From NCBI GenBank assembly GCA_021772775.1, contig JAJFLH010000035.1, positions 217,154 to 281,153 of the forward strand: DNA of 64,000 nt, given 5' to 3'. Source of the DNA: Mariprofundus sp. (GTDB lineage Bacteria; Pseudomonadota; Zetaproteobacteria; Mariprofundales; Mariprofundaceae). Of the stretch, positions 36,769-46,712 are shown piece after piece. The translations under genes and the position numbers were made by a program. Under the pieces are notes generated by a model. The model worked only from the letters and a program-made list of their open reading frames with translations. It had not been told where the DNA came from and did no database searches. Every line of letters starts with the position of its first letter. Position 1 is the first letter of the stretch.

Positions 36769-37019
36769 CTGGAAAAACTCTCTATATTTAAATATTTATT
36801 CCACAACGTGAAATTTATTAACCACCGATTTAGATATGGGATACCATCGGTTTTGTATAATTAAACAGGACAGATTATAATAGGTAAACCTCCATTAGGC
36901 TTACACCCAGTGGGCTCTTTTGTCTTATTGGTTGATCAATACCTACTTATGGTGAAATCAATGAATACCGTAAAATTGTTCCTGCCAACATTAGGCATTT
37001 CTCCTCTTAGAACTGCCCA

Positions 37020-37667
37020 TTATCGAGAATATATAAAAAAATCTGCAAATGATGTATGCTCAGGGTCATCTTCAGAATAGGGGTACTTGTTCTTCACTGT
37101 CTGTTTTAAGAAAAAATCAGGGCGGTTAGCTTCAATCCAATCTGCAAACTTTCTGTGGCGCACATGGGTATTTCCAAAACCATCATAATTGGAGCTATAG
37201 ATAATGACCCATTTTTTGGAGGCGCTAAACATATTTTTCATATATACATCAAACACTGAATCCTCAACCAGATGGTAAATCACATCCAGTGATAATACCA
37301 GATCAGCTTGCTGATTATCATATTCATTAGTATTCAAAAATTGTTTACTTTGATCATGATTAAACATTTCTCGACATGTGGCTAATGCTTGCTCACTCAC
37401 ATCAAACCCAATGTATCCAGAATAATCTGCAAGCGTTAGCTGATTTCCATCTCCCGATCCAAATTCAATAACGCTTTCAATACCGTTCTCCTCAACGAAT
37501 GCGTTAATAAGATCTGCTTTAAAATGAGCCAAATTTGAATACGAACCCGCACCGGAGTTTCCTCCAGCTTTATATCGCTTTTCCCAATACTCACCCGAGC
37601 TAAATCCCTTACCTGTCAGTTTTCTAATAAGCTGCTTACATTTATTAATTACACTCATTTTATACAC
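37020..37667 (-). CDS. SAM-dependent methyltransferase
   Basis: 215 aa; MSVINKCKQL is an alternative start. The motif VIEFGSGDGNQLTLADYSGYIGFDVS and LSLDVIYHLVED mark a class I methyltransferase of the kind found in polysaccharide loci. Acceptor unknown. Confidence 0.75.
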   Translation of the reverse strand: MYKMSVINKCKQLIRKLTGKGFSSGEYWEKRYKAGGNSGAGSYSNLAHFKADLINAFVEENGIESVIEFGSGDGNQLTLADYSGYIGFDVSEQALATCREMFNHDQSKQFLNTNEYDNQQADLVLSLDVIYHLVEDSVFDVYMKNMFSASKKWVIIYSSNYDGFGNTHVRHRKFADWIEANRPDFFLKQTVKNKYPYSEDDPEHTSFADFFIYSR

Positions 37668-37727
37668 TAGCCTCTGATTTTTTTGGACGATTATTAATCA
37701 ATAGAACAAGCAGGGTAACCATGATAC

Positions 37728-38690
37728 TTATTCATTCTGCCTGATCTTAATTGATGAAGACCTCTCGGTACCTAACAGCTGCCTCTCACACAGTTGTCTA
37801 TGTACATCAGCCTTAATTACATCCTGTTTGCTGCAGATAGCGAGTAAATCCAACGCTGATTCAAGCTCATCATCACTGTACCAAAGCCTTTTCTTCAGCA
37901 TAGAATCAACAAATATACTATCAAAGATGATGTTCTGTGCACTTTCAGGCGACATTTTCTTCTTCATGCCTCGAACACCATCCATGACAAACGAGGGCAA
38001 TAACTTTTTCACCCGTTCTTTTAACCCTAACGAAGCTTCTGGGTTACGCATGCTATTTTTTATTGCTGTAACGCGATTTCTTTCAATGGATTGAATGGGA
38101 TCCTCAGCTACAAGACCATAAACAGCTACGGATGAAAAATATCGTTTCAGTGTTTCACTAAGATCTGGGGCGGTGAATTCCTTTACGTGAAACTCATACC
38201 ATGGCTCCATACCAGGATCAAGTCTTATAGCTGCATTGGGTGTTGTGAAACACACAATTCCATCAGGTTTTAAGACCCTAATAATTTCATAAAGAAATTG
38301 ATCGTAATCAGAGATATGCTCTATGACCTGACAGCTGACGATCATATCAAAAGAGTTGTCATCAAATGGCAACGTCTCACCATCAATCACCATGAAATCA
38401 AAATCCCGGTCAGCATACCTTCTTTTCGCAGCCTCAATTGAGGAGGGGGAGACATCTACTCCAGTAATTTTCTTTGCTGCGGAACCTACCACCTCGGTGC
38501 CATAACCGATATTACAGCCAAGATCCAATACAACCTTTTCCCTTGCCAGCATGGAGGCCTTTAAATAGGCAAAGGCGTGTATGAGATACAACACGAAATC
38601 TTCCTTATTTTCGAACTCATCAACATTAATTTCACTCTGATGATCGACGTGAAATTTGATCATATCATCTTTCAATTTTTTATCCCTCAA
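37728..38690 (-). CDS. SAM-dependent methyltransferase
   Basis: 320 aa. VLDLGCNIGYGTEVVGSAAK and SCQVIEHISDYDQFLYEI; a helical C-terminal extension of about 120 residues follows the core. Ends and begins next to wzx-like gene. Confidence 0.8.
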   Translation of the reverse strand: MRDKKLKDDMIKFHVDHQSEINVDEFENKEDFVLYLIHAFAYLKASMLAREKVVLDLGCNIGYGTEVVGSAAKKITGVDVSPSSIEAAKRRYADRDFDFMVIDGETLPFDDNSFDMIVSCQVIEHISDYDQFLYEIIRVLKPDGIVCFTTPNAAIRLDPGMEPWYEFHVKEFTAPDLSETLKRYFSSVAVYGLVAEDPIQSIERNRVTAIKNSMRNPEASLGLKERVKKLLPSFVMDGVRGMKKKMSPESAQNIIFDSIFVDSMLKKRLWYSDDELESALDLLAICSKQDVIKADVHRQLCERQLLGTERSSSIKIRQNE

Positions 38691-38706
38691 CCTGTAAGAT
38701 TCAGAA

Positions 38707-40161
38707 TTATATCGAAACTGTTTTTTTTCGTCCCAATAGCTGCATTACCTCTCCCATCCATTCATGATTAAACTTCCAGCAAATTGCAAAGTAAAATATT
38801 GAAGCAAGTGTTACTCCCACGATTAAATGTGCTGCCACCCCATCAAATTTCATTGCAATAAAATAAGCAGAGGATATTGCCAATAGAGATATAAAAAATG
38901 GCTTTAAGAAAGATTTGAGATATTCGTATAGCCCCGCTTGGCATATCGGGCGAACGAACACTAACCACCTTGGGAATATCAAAGCAATAAACAGTACCAG
39001 CATAGCCAAAGACATACCGCTTAATCCATAATAATGAATGCTCACCCAAAGTACAGGGGGAACCACAAATAGTGAAGCGATATTCCACTTCAATAACAAA
39101 TCCACCCTGCCTACCCCCAGTGTCAAACTAGCATCAGGAGCAGCAGTAATCTTGAAAAAACCCCATAACGAGAGCGTTTGAAGAATAACCACCGATTCAT
39201 TCCAATTAGATCCCAACGTAAGTTGAACCACATCTTCGGCAAAAAATGAAAGCCCCACATACAGAGGGGCACATAGAGATGCAAGAATATTATGTGAGCG
39301 TAATAAAATGCCTCTTACTCTGGGAATATCATCCTGAACCAGTGAGGTAAGAGGAAACCCTACCCGTGCAATAACAGAGCCCAGCAACATCTGGACCTGA
39401 ATTATCAAATTACGAGGTACACTGTACAAACCGAGCTGGGAGGCAGTTGCCATTCGACCACCTATCAGCAGATCGGCCCCAGCCGTTAGAATAGAGACAA
39501 TTGTCCCTCCGATAAGTGCCCAGCCAAAGCGAACAAATGATTCGATTTCCTTAAACTTAAACCGTAACTGGGGGCGCCAGCCAAGAGAACAATATCTCCA
39601 TGCAAATGCAGTGGCAGCCAATGAAGCAATGATCGAGCCTGCAATGAATGAATAAACACCCCATCCTCCGAATGCAGTTAGCATCGTCACGCCAAATCCA
39701 ATCGCAGTAGATGCTATCTGCATAATAGACACGGATCTAAACTCAAGTTTTTTTTCTGCTGTCCACACCAGTTGCATACTAAGCGCATTAATCAACAACG
39801 TAGGAGCACAGAGCATCATGAGAGTTGTGTATCTGTCATCTCCAAAAAACCAACCCAACATGGGACTAGCTAAAACCATCATCAAGGTAACAATCAACCC
39901 CAGAAAAACATTAAACCAGAATAGGCTGGACCTCTGCTCTTCTGTCACCTCTTTTCTTTGCATGTAGGCCGCACCAATCCCTGAGTCAACAAGAATATTC
40001 GCCATTTGAATTACAACCCAAATGATTGCCATTAAGCCAAAATCTTCATGGGTTAACAATCTGGCCAAGATCGCAACTTGGGCAAACTGAATAACCCCCC
40101 TCACAATGGCTGATAATGAAGTCCAGCGTACAGCACTGAAGGTCTTTTCTCTTAAAGACAC
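38707..40161 (-). CDS. Wzx-type lipopolysaccharide/exopolysaccharide flippase
   Basis: 484 aa, about 12 to 14 membrane helices, opening SLREKTFSAVRWTSLSAIVRGV, with RLLTHEDFGLMAIIWV typical of the MOP/polysaccharide exporter family (WzxC-like). Flips undecaprenyl-linked repeat units to the periplasm for the Wzy-type polymerase. Confidence 0.85.
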   Translation of the reverse strand: MSLREKTFSAVRWTSLSAIVRGVIQFAQVAILARLLTHEDFGLMAIIWVVIQMANILVDSGIGAAYMQRKEVTEEQRSSLFWFNVFLGLIVTLMMVLASPMLGWFFGDDRYTTLMMLCAPTLLINALSMQLVWTAEKKLEFRSVSIMQIASTAIGFGVTMLTAFGGWGVYSFIAGSIIASLAATAFAWRYCSLGWRPQLRFKFKEIESFVRFGWALIGGTIVSILTAGADLLIGGRMATASQLGLYSVPRNLIIQVQMLLGSVIARVGFPLTSLVQDDIPRVRGILLRSHNILASLCAPLYVGLSFFAEDVVQLTLGSNWNESVVILQTLSLWGFFKITAAPDASLTLGVGRVDLLLKWNIASLFVVPPVLWVSIHYYGLSGMSLAMLVLFIALIFPRWLVFVRPICQAGLYEYLKSFLKPFFISLLAISSAYFIAMKFDGVAAHLIVGVTLASIFYFAICWKFNHEWMGEVMQLLGRKKTVSI

Positions 40162-40459
40162 ATGAGGCCCCTCGAAACATTATCTAATTCAATCTGGCAG
40201 CAATATCGCTTGGTCGTAACAATAATGCTTGGAACGAGCCTGAGATTTTGTAAATTCAATTATCACCTATTATTTATAAATAATGTGGCTGATCAGCTAG
40301 CCACTAATTTTCTGACCTAGGATCAAACGCAGTCCATATGGTGAATGTCTGCCGCTAGGTAGCCTGCTATAACCAAAGTTGGAACAACTCACGCAATAGC
40401 TTACCTTCTTCAAGCTATCAGATATTGATCCCAAATGACAAATATATCAAAGGCACGAA
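40162..40459. other. Intergenic gap inside the polysaccharide operon
   Basis: About 298 bases with no gene seen. It contains a GTGGCT...AGCCAC hairpin at 40283-40302 with no clear T-run, and nothing I recognise as a terminator. Confidence 0.5.
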
Positions 40460-41275
40460 TTACTCTGTCCAGACACCATATTTTTCCTGACAAAGTGCAA
40501 TTGCTGATTGATTTAACTGTTGTCGATCTTTTCCACCAAATTCAGAGCCTAGCAGTGAAGCATAATTAGACTGCTCGCCAGAATCTGCACATGGAAAACG
40601 CCATGGACTGTAGATAGCTATATTTTTCCTCGCTAACTGAGCTGATAACCATACATCATCAACGGCCCAAACCTCTTCAGGAATCACCATAGATTCATCA
40701 TCAAAGAAATTAGGTCGAATAACAACCCCTCCGACTCCAAATAGGATATCTATATATCCCGGAAAAATAGTTGGCCGCCAAAAAGGCCGTCTGAATCCAA
40801 ACAACCTATGCATTAACCATGCTGTCCGATATATAAGGTCTTGATGATGTTGAAGATGTCGCGCTCTGGGTTGGTTTTTGCTTTTACCCACAGAGGATGG
40901 CGTCGCATAAATTCGCCCGACTGTTGCTATCGCCACATGCGGCCTCTTTGCTTGCGCCCGAAACAGTTTGTTCGCCCACCCTTTCGGATAGATCAGATCA
41001 TCATCACAAAAAAGAAGCTGAACATCCTGCCCCCGAAAGTCTTGTGCAGCAGGAAGTACTTTCGTAGCAGGCCCTAGATCCTCCTTTATCCTGCATATCG
41101 TCACACCATCAGGCACATCAGGTAAGTTTCCAGTGTACTCGGGAAAACGATGATAGGTTTCCGGTATATAGAGGCGAACCTCATCAACATCCTGTTGCAG
41201 AGCAAGACTCTTTAGCGTTGGCCCTAAAAATGAAAATCTAGGAGGGACTGATGAAAGGGAAATAATACGCTTCAA
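40460..41275 (-). CDS. Glycosyltransferase-like protein
   Basis: 271 aa with N-terminus KRIISLSSVPPRFSFLGPTL and a GT-A-like metal motif LLFCDDDLIYPKGW. Resembles small GT2-like transferases of polysaccharide loci. Ends near FkbM genes. Confidence 0.65.
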   Translation of the reverse strand: MKRIISLSSVPPRFSFLGPTLKSLALQQDVDEVRLYIPETYHRFPEYTGNLPDVPDGVTICRIKEDLGPATKVLPAAQDFRGQDVQLLFCDDDLIYPKGWANKLFRAQAKRPHVAIATVGRIYATPSSVGKSKNQPRARHLQHHQDLIYRTAWLMHRLFGFRRPFWRPTIFPGYIDILFGVGGVVIRPNFFDDESMVIPEEVWAVDDVWLSAQLARKNIAIYSPWRFPCADSGEQSNYASLLGSEFGGKDRQQLNQSAIALCQEKYGVWTE

Positions 41276-41286
41276 AACGAGCTCTG

Positions 41287-42117
41287 TTACTTAACGTTAA
41301 ATCTCTTCTCTACATCATCGACCATGTCGGATTTAACATACCAATCATCAAATTGGGAGAGCTGCTCCAGAACCCTAGTATATCCATTAGCTTCGAGTAA
41401 TGATTTAATTTTTTCTCTGCGTTCTGTGAAATTGTGCTCAACAGTTATGATAGAAACATACCACTTCTGAAAATCAAATGTAGATAGAATATCGTATTCA
41501 CTACCTTCAGTATCAATGCTAAGATAATCAATTACTTTTGGTGCATTAAATGAGGTCAAAAGGTCATTTAATGAAATCGTTTCCACTTCATATTTGGTTC
41601 CACCCATTCTTACTTCATAATGATCGTCTGATTGCGATAAACTATCGATGGTTGAAAACCCACCATCTACTGCTTCATTAAAAATTAGTTGTTCATTGGA
41701 TTCTTTCCAAACACATTTATTCGATATTTTGCATTCTCGATTTTTATGCAAGAGTTTCTGCCAGCTTCTACCAGGTTCAGCAAGAATTCCTTGCCATTTA
41801 AATTCGTTCTCTAGAAGCCATGAGTTACTAAAATGAATTCCATTCGTAGCACCAAACTCAACAAAATAACCGTCCTTTTTGAACTCAGACATCACAAGAG
41901 CAAAAACATCCTGATTTATTTGGGCCTTCGCCAGATCAGCAATCATCAGAGACCGCTTAAGTGACTCTTCATGAGAAATATTCTTTAAGAACTGAACGGA
42001 TGAGGATAACTCTCTTAACTTTTGTCGATCAAGAACCAGCTCGTTGAACGTGGAAGTTTTGACCGCTTCCAATCCTATGGAGTTGACCATTCTTTTGATG
42101 ATTTTTGTTGCTGCCAT
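41287..42117 (-). CDS. FkbM-family methyltransferase
   Basis: 276 aa. FkbM motifs FVEFGATNGIHFSNSWLLE and VIDYLSIDTEGSEYDIL. Likely O-methylates a sugar of the glycan. Neighbour to a second FkbM gene. Confidence 0.85.
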   Translation of the reverse strand: MAATKIIKRMVNSIGLEAVKTSTFNELVLDRQKLRELSSSVQFLKNISHEESLKRSLMIADLAKAQINQDVFALVMSEFKKDGYFVEFGATNGIHFSNSWLLENEFKWQGILAEPGRSWQKLLHKNRECKISNKCVWKESNEQLIFNEAVDGGFSTIDSLSQSDDHYEVRMGGTKYEVETISLNDLLTSFNAPKVIDYLSIDTEGSEYDILSTFDFQKWYVSIITVEHNFTERREKIKSLLEANGYTRVLEQLSQFDDWYVKSDMVDDVEKRFNVK

Positions 42118-42123
42118 TGGATA

Positions 42124-42324
42124 TTATCCCCTGTAATTACCAAATAATCTATTCATGCCGGAAAGTGAAGCAAACGGCCCATAGTCTAACGCATTAATAT
42201 TGCGATTTCGTCGTTTGTTGAAGACACTACTTTCATAACTTAATGCCAGTTTAATGGCTAAAACTTTCAATTCTGGAGATGAAGCCTTCCAATGATCTTT
42301 AAACAGATAACTGCGATATCCTCT
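42124..42324 (-). pseudogene. Possible 3' remnant of a coding sequence
   Basis: Directly after the FkbM stop codon (42325-42327) the same frame stays open for 66 codons, ending TAA at 42124. It reads RGYRSYLFKDHWKASSPELK and ends MNRLFGNYRG, protein-like in composition. No good start exists, so it looks like the tail of a lost gene joined after the stop. Weak evidence; could be chance. Confidence 0.3.
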
Positions 42325-43302
42325 TTATAAAAGCAAAATATCTGTAAAGTTATCATCAACCGCCATCTCATCGTATAGTTTGATTAATGCCTCTCTATTC
42401 ATCGGAATCAGTTTCTTTTCTTCTGAATCAAGAATGATAAAATGCTCATACTTCGATTCCTCAAGACTATCAAGTAACGCATCATAGCTACCACTGCGCC
42501 TCAGCCCATAAGGCCAGAACTCCATCACTAGGGGTATCTTCTTCTGTAAAATGCTACTTGCACCCTGAAGAACGTAGCCTTCAAATCCCTGCGTATCCAT
42601 CCATAGAAAACACGGTCCATCTTTGAAAGCATCGGTATATTCGTCCAATGTATTCATCATTACAGATATAGTCGATCGATTTTTTTCATCATAGAGGTCT
42701 TCATCATTTGAGAGCTCCTTTAAACGAATACGATGATCACCATAATTTGTATTACTTAACTCAAATTGAATTTCACTCTTACTATTACCTAGAGCAATTT
42801 GGAAAACATCAACTTTATCTCCTAAATCATTCAGCATAACGTTAGTTTTTAGTAATTTGGAATTTAATGGATCAGGTTCAAACGCAATGCAATGTGATGC
42901 ATAACCTCTATTAACAGCAGGAATCCCTATTGAACCCACATTGGCCCCTATATCAATTAAAAGTAACTCCCCCTGAAGCCCATCTAAGCCAGCCAATTTC
43001 CATGCTTCTATGAATTTATTAAAATCAAACTCACCGCTAAGATAGAGTCGGCGACCAATAACTTGATCATTTGTACTGATAACATACTTTTCTTGACCTA
43101 TAAGAGTCAGAGCGACTTCCTCCTGAAGCCCTGCAAACTTCATCGGTCTAAAGTAACTGGAATTGCCAACTCGCTCTACTAAAGTAAACAATATGCATCC
43201 AATATGAAAAACAAATGACCTAAGCAGCCTAACAGCAGTCATAGTTTGGCGACCAATAGTATAAATAAACTTATTTTTCTTACAAACTGCTACGAAATTC
43301 AA
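42325..43302 (-). CDS. FkbM-family methyltransferase
   Basis: 325 aa with an N-terminal hydrophobic segment (RLLRSFVFHIGCILFTLV), then the SAM part LLLIDIGANVGSIGIPAVNRGY and CFLWMDTQGFEGYVLQG. The membrane-like N-terminus is unusual for a soluble methyltransferase. Probably acts on the same polysaccharide as the neighbouring FkbM protein. Confidence 0.8.
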   Translation of the reverse strand: MNFVAVCKKNKFIYTIGRQTMTAVRLLRSFVFHIGCILFTLVERVGNSSYFRPMKFAGLQEEVALTLIGQEKYVISTNDQVIGRRLYLSGEFDFNKFIEAWKLAGLDGLQGELLLIDIGANVGSIGIPAVNRGYASHCIAFEPDPLNSKLLKTNVMLNDLGDKVDVFQIALGNSKSEIQFELSNTNYGDHRIRLKELSNDEDLYDEKNRSTISVMMNTLDEYTDAFKDGPCFLWMDTQGFEGYVLQGASSILQKKIPLVMEFWPYGLRRSGSYDALLDSLEESKYEHFIILDSEEKKLIPMNREALIKLYDEMAVDDNFTDILLL

Positions 43303-43552
43303 TGTTCTATTTCCCCTTACTATACTGAAGAGTAACCTCCTCTTAAACAGTTAAATGCATCACCATATTTACTTTGATTGATACTTTTTTACTCAGTTGA
43401 TAGATCATTTCACAATCTCATTTCCATACGTAAAAGTAGCACAATAATATTCTTCTTGGTCTAGGAGGTTCACCAGAGGTACTTCGAAACAGCCTATTAT
43501 TCACAGAGACTTCTCATATAAAAAATCTATAAACAACGAGATCAACCCCCTC
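43303..43552. other. Intergenic stretch, nothing recognised
   Basis: About 250 bases between the FkbM gene and the epimerase gene with no gene, repeat or terminator that I can support. Confidence 0.4.
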
Positions 43553-44617
43553 CTAAACTGAATAATACTCTCTATACCAAGCTACAAACTTTGCAACACC
43601 CTCTTCCACTGGAGTATCGGGTTTATAGCCGACCTCGCGAACAAGATCATCCACATTGGCATAGGTGGCAGGAACATCACCATCTTGTAGTGGCATGAAG
43701 TTCTTTTTAGCTTCCATGCCCAATGCCTTTTCAATGGCCCCAACATAATCCATTAACTCGACTGGGCTGGAGTTGCCTATGTTGTACACCCTCCAGGGAG
43801 CCTTGCTTGTACCAGGATCAGGGGCCTTGCCTGTCCATTCAGGATTGGCTGTCGCGGTCTTATCCAGCACTCTGATCACGCCTTCAACAATATCATCTAC
43901 ATAAGTAAAGTCGCGTCTCATTTTACCGTGATTGAACACATTAATGGCTTTGCCCTCTAGTATTGCCTTGGTAAAAAGAAAGAGAGCCATATCAGGGCGA
44001 CCCCAAGGGCCGTAGACAGTGAAAAAACGCAGACCGGTGGTTGGCAGATCAAACAGGTTCGAATAGGTATGCGCCATCAACTCATTAGCTTTTTTACTGG
44101 CAGCATACAATGATAAAGGATGATCCACATTATCATGCACCGAGAACGGCATCGTTTCGTTGGCCCCATAAACCGAAGATGATGAAGCATAGACCAGATG
44201 TTTCACACTGGTGTGGCGACATCCCTCAATAATATTGGTGAATCCCACGATATTACTGTCGATATAGGCCTGCGGATTCTCAATCGAATAACGCACCCCA
44301 GCCTGCGCGGCAAGATTCACCACTTTATCGAATTTCTCTTCAGCAAACAGTGCTTCCATACCCTCACGGTCAGAAAGATCCATCTTCACTAGGCTGAAAT
44401 TCTCGTGATCTGAGAATCGAGCCAGACGAGCCTTTTTCAGACTAACCTCATAATAATCGTTGAGATTATCCAGCCCCACCACTTCATCACCGCGTTCCAG
44501 CAAACGAATACACAGATGCGAACCAATAAACCCGGCTGCGCCGGTGACAAGGATCTTCTGCGGCGAAGCCGCTGAAGATTCTTCGTGAGGGGTAAGATGT
44601 GAGATGTGAAGTGTCAT
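43553..44617 (-). CDS. NAD-dependent sugar epimerase, UDP-glucuronate 4-epimerase-like
   Basis: I place the start at ATG 44617 (AAAGGTAG upstream), 354 aa; the track ORF continues upstream into a four-helix-bundle gene fragment. Rossmann motif [20 protein letters not shown], catalytic SSSSVYG and YAASKKANE. Resembles UDP-GlcA/GalA 4-epimerases of capsule loci (Cap1J/GlaB type). The pathway substrate is uncertain because the neighbouring dehydrogenase looks like a UDP-HexNAc 6-dehydrogenase. Confidence 0.8.
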   Translation of the reverse strand: MTLHISHLTPHEESSAASPQKILVTGAAGFIGSHLCIRLLERGDEVVGLDNLNDYYEVSLKKARLARFSDHENFSLVKMDLSDREGMEALFAEEKFDKVVNLAAQAGVRYSIENPQAYIDSNIVGFTNIIEGCRHTSVKHLVYASSSSVYGANETMPFSVHDNVDHPLSLYAASKKANELMAHTYSNLFDLPTTGLRFFTVYGPWGRPDMALFLFTKAILEGKAINVFNHGKMRRDFTYVDDIVEGVIRVLDKTATANPEWTGKAPDPGTSKAPWRVYNIGNSSPVELMDYVGAIEKALGMEAKKNFMPLQDGDVPATYANVDDLVREVGYKPDTPVEEGVAKFVAWYREYYSV

Positions 44618-44622
44618 TTTTT

Positions 44623-45050
44623 TTACTACCTTTTGTTGTATGGAGTGAATCAGTCCACCAAGCTTTGCGAACAATTCGTTGATATGAGACATAACCGATT
44701 CAACTTCATCGATATATCCCAGTGACTTGCTAATTAAAATCTGCGTTTCTAACTCACTCAAGGAGCCACGAGCAATAAAAAGATACTGGAGAAACTCTCT
44801 ACCACCAGATCTCGCTGCTCCCTCAGCAATATTCATTTACACATCGTGTGTACTCCCCTTGCAGGGCGCTAAACGCGTGCAATGCTGCTTCCTGAATCAT
44901 TGTTGATGGAATACTAACAGCTGCACGCTGCATTTGGCTAATCAACCCAAACTTCTCGCTGTCAGGAAATGATTTAGTCAAATCATAGGTATGTTTTATT
45001 AACTGCATACCCAGTTGCCAAACATGGAGATCATGATGTTTCCTTTTCAC
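44623..45050 (-). pseudogene. Four-helix bundle protein gene, interrupted
   Basis: Two pieces of a 23S-IVS-type four-helix bundle protein are in adjacent ORFs: KRKHHDLHVWQLGMQLIKHT to AAVSIPS, then [30 protein letters not shown]. Family members read [14 protein letters not shown] without a break. Here about 70 bp of palindromic sequence separates them and introduces a stop. The second half reads in frame into the epimerase. The 5' start may be GTG 45050. The gene lies wholly between tviB and the epimerase. Confidence 0.7.
44832..44901 (-). repeat. 70-bp palindromic insertion in the four-helix gene
   Basis: Relative to the uninterrupted family sequence, about 70 extra bases are present. They contain hairpin arms TTGCA/TGCAA around GCG/CGC, followed by TACACA-CGA-TGTGTA. 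Ends are ambiguous by a few bases. No second copy seen in the window. Confidence 0.6.
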
Positions 45051-45081
45051 CTCACATTTCACTTGGCCGCGATTAAATCGC

Positions 45082-46374
45082 CTACAGCCTCCAAAGGCTG
45101 TAACCTGCTTTGGCGACTTCTTTGCGATCAAGTGCGGATTTCACATCAATAACAACTCCGCCCGGTTTAAGAGGAGTCAGTAAATCATCAATTGATTTAC
45201 CCAGGTAATCAGCGTGCCCGACAGCCAGTACTGCTGCGTCAGCATCTATTGGCAGATCATCCCACTGGGTCAGAGCAATGCCATATTCGTGCTGCGCTTC
45301 ATCGCTTTCAGCAAGCGGATCGTGCACAGATACATTACAACCATATTCTTCCAGCTCGTGTGCTACATCAGCCACCTTGGAGTTACGTAGGTCTGGGCAG
45401 TCTTCCTTGAACGTCAGCCCCAGTACAACAACCTTCGAACCCATGATACATGCACCGGACTGAATCAACTGCTTGACTGTCTGCTGAGCTACATATGCTG
45501 ACATACCATCATTAATACGGCGACCGGCTAGAATCACCTGAGGGTGATAGCCGAGCACCTCCGCCTTATAGGTTAGGTAATAAGGATCGACACCAATACA
45601 GTGACCACCAACCAAGCCAGGCCTGAACGGTAAGAAGTTCCATTTGGAGCCTGCGGCTTCAAGCACATCCAGCGTATCGATATCCATCTTATCAAAGATA
45701 ATCGAGAGCTCATTGATCAAGGCAATATTCAAATCTCGTTGAGTATTTTCGATTACCTTGGCGGCTTCAGCAACCTTCACGGTAGCGGCTCGATGTACAC
45801 CAGCTTCAATTACCAGTTCATACAGTGTTGCGACTAACTCCAGAGTTTCCGCATCCTGACCGGACACAACCTTCACAATTTTTTCCAAAGTATTTACTTT
45901 ATCACCCGGATTCACACGTTCCGGCGAATAACCAATTTTAAACCCATCATCACCGCATTTAAGTCCAGATTCACGCTCAAGAATCGGCACACACACCTCT
46001 TCAGTCACACCCGGATAGACCGTCGATTCAAAAATTACAATCGCACCTTTTTTAAGGTTACGCCCTACTGTTTCAGTGGCTTTAATGACTGGAGTAAGAT
46101 CAGGTTTATGTCCCTCATCAACAGGTGTAGGTACTGCCACTACGACAAAGTCGGCCTGTTTAATCTCTGCTGCATCAGTTGTATAACTCAATTGTTCAGC
46201 ACGGATAAACAGCTCTTTATCCATTTCGCCTGTTGGATCAAAACCATCTCTATAGGCCTTCACCTTCTCTGCTGAGATTTCGAACCCGATTGACGCCATC
46301 ACACGTCCAAACGCCAAGGCAAGCGGTAATCCGACATAACCTAGACCTACTACTGCAACTACCTTATCTTTCAT
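45082..46374 (-). CDS. tviB: UDP-N-acetylhexosamine 6-dehydrogenase (TviB/WbpO type)
   Basis: ATG 46374 with GGAG upstream (the track's TTG 46380 adds two codons); about 430 aa. NAD loop VVAVVGLGYVGLPLA, then ENTQRDLNIALINEL and AAGSKWNFLPFRPGLVGGHCIGVDPYYL with catalytic cysteine in GGHC. The sequence follows TviB/WbpO, which oxidise UDP-GlcNAc/GalNAc to uronic acids. First gene of the operon after the ops element. Confidence 0.85.
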   Translation of the reverse strand: MKDKVVAVVGLGYVGLPLALAFGRVMASIGFEISAEKVKAYRDGFDPTGEMDKELFIRAEQLSYTTDAAEIKQADFVVVAVPTPVDEGHKPDLTPVIKATETVGRNLKKGAIVIFESTVYPGVTEEVCVPILERESGLKCGDDGFKIGYSPERVNPGDKVNTLEKIVKVVSGQDAETLELVATLYELVIEAGVHRAATVKVAEAAKVIENTQRDLNIALINELSIIFDKMDIDTLDVLEAAGSKWNFLPFRPGLVGGHCIGVDPYYLTYKAEVLGYHPQVILAGRRINDGMSAYVAQQTVKQLIQSGACIMGSKVVVLGLTFKEDCPDLRNSKVADVAHELEEYGCNVSVHDPLAESDEAQHEYGIALTQWDDLPIDADAAVLAVGHADYLGKSIDDLLTPLKPGGVVIDVKSALDRKEVAKAGYSLWRL

Positions 46375-46380
46375 CTTCAA

Positions 46381-46712
46381 AGCTCCATTTTAATCTGTGA
46401 TTGGTAATCAAGCCAGTGGCTAGACACATACCCACTGACTACCTCGCACGCTACCGCACTACAGGTGCATAACAGCCTATAGCGCAAAATCATTAAACAA
46501 CTTATAACCAAGCAAGGCAGCTCGTTATCATCATGCCCTACTCCACAAACGAAAGGCCAACTTTAGCACTATATGTTGAAGCATAATGCTTAATCAATCA
46601 CCTTTATTAAACCTGATTCAAAACAGTTATAAAATTAACCCCATCCAAAAAGTTCTGTAGATCAGTTATAGACAAAAATCAAGAAATATCAAGCCCAAGA
46701 TAAACATTTCAA
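46381..46712 (-). promoter_or_regulatory. Leader region of the polysaccharide operon
   Basis: About 330 bp between rfaH and tviB. It contains the ops element and a possible TTGATT-18-TATAGT promoter (46568-46597, minus strand), which would place ops about 100 nt into the leader. No ORF is credible. Confidence 0.6.
46447..46458 (-). promoter_or_regulatory. ops element (RfaH recruitment site)
   Basis: Minus strand TGCGGTAGCGTG matches ops GGCGGTAGCGTG at 11 of 12 positions. In E. coli this pauses RNA polymerase and loads RfaH. It is 73 bases upstream of tviB and downstream of rfaH. Confidence 0.85.
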
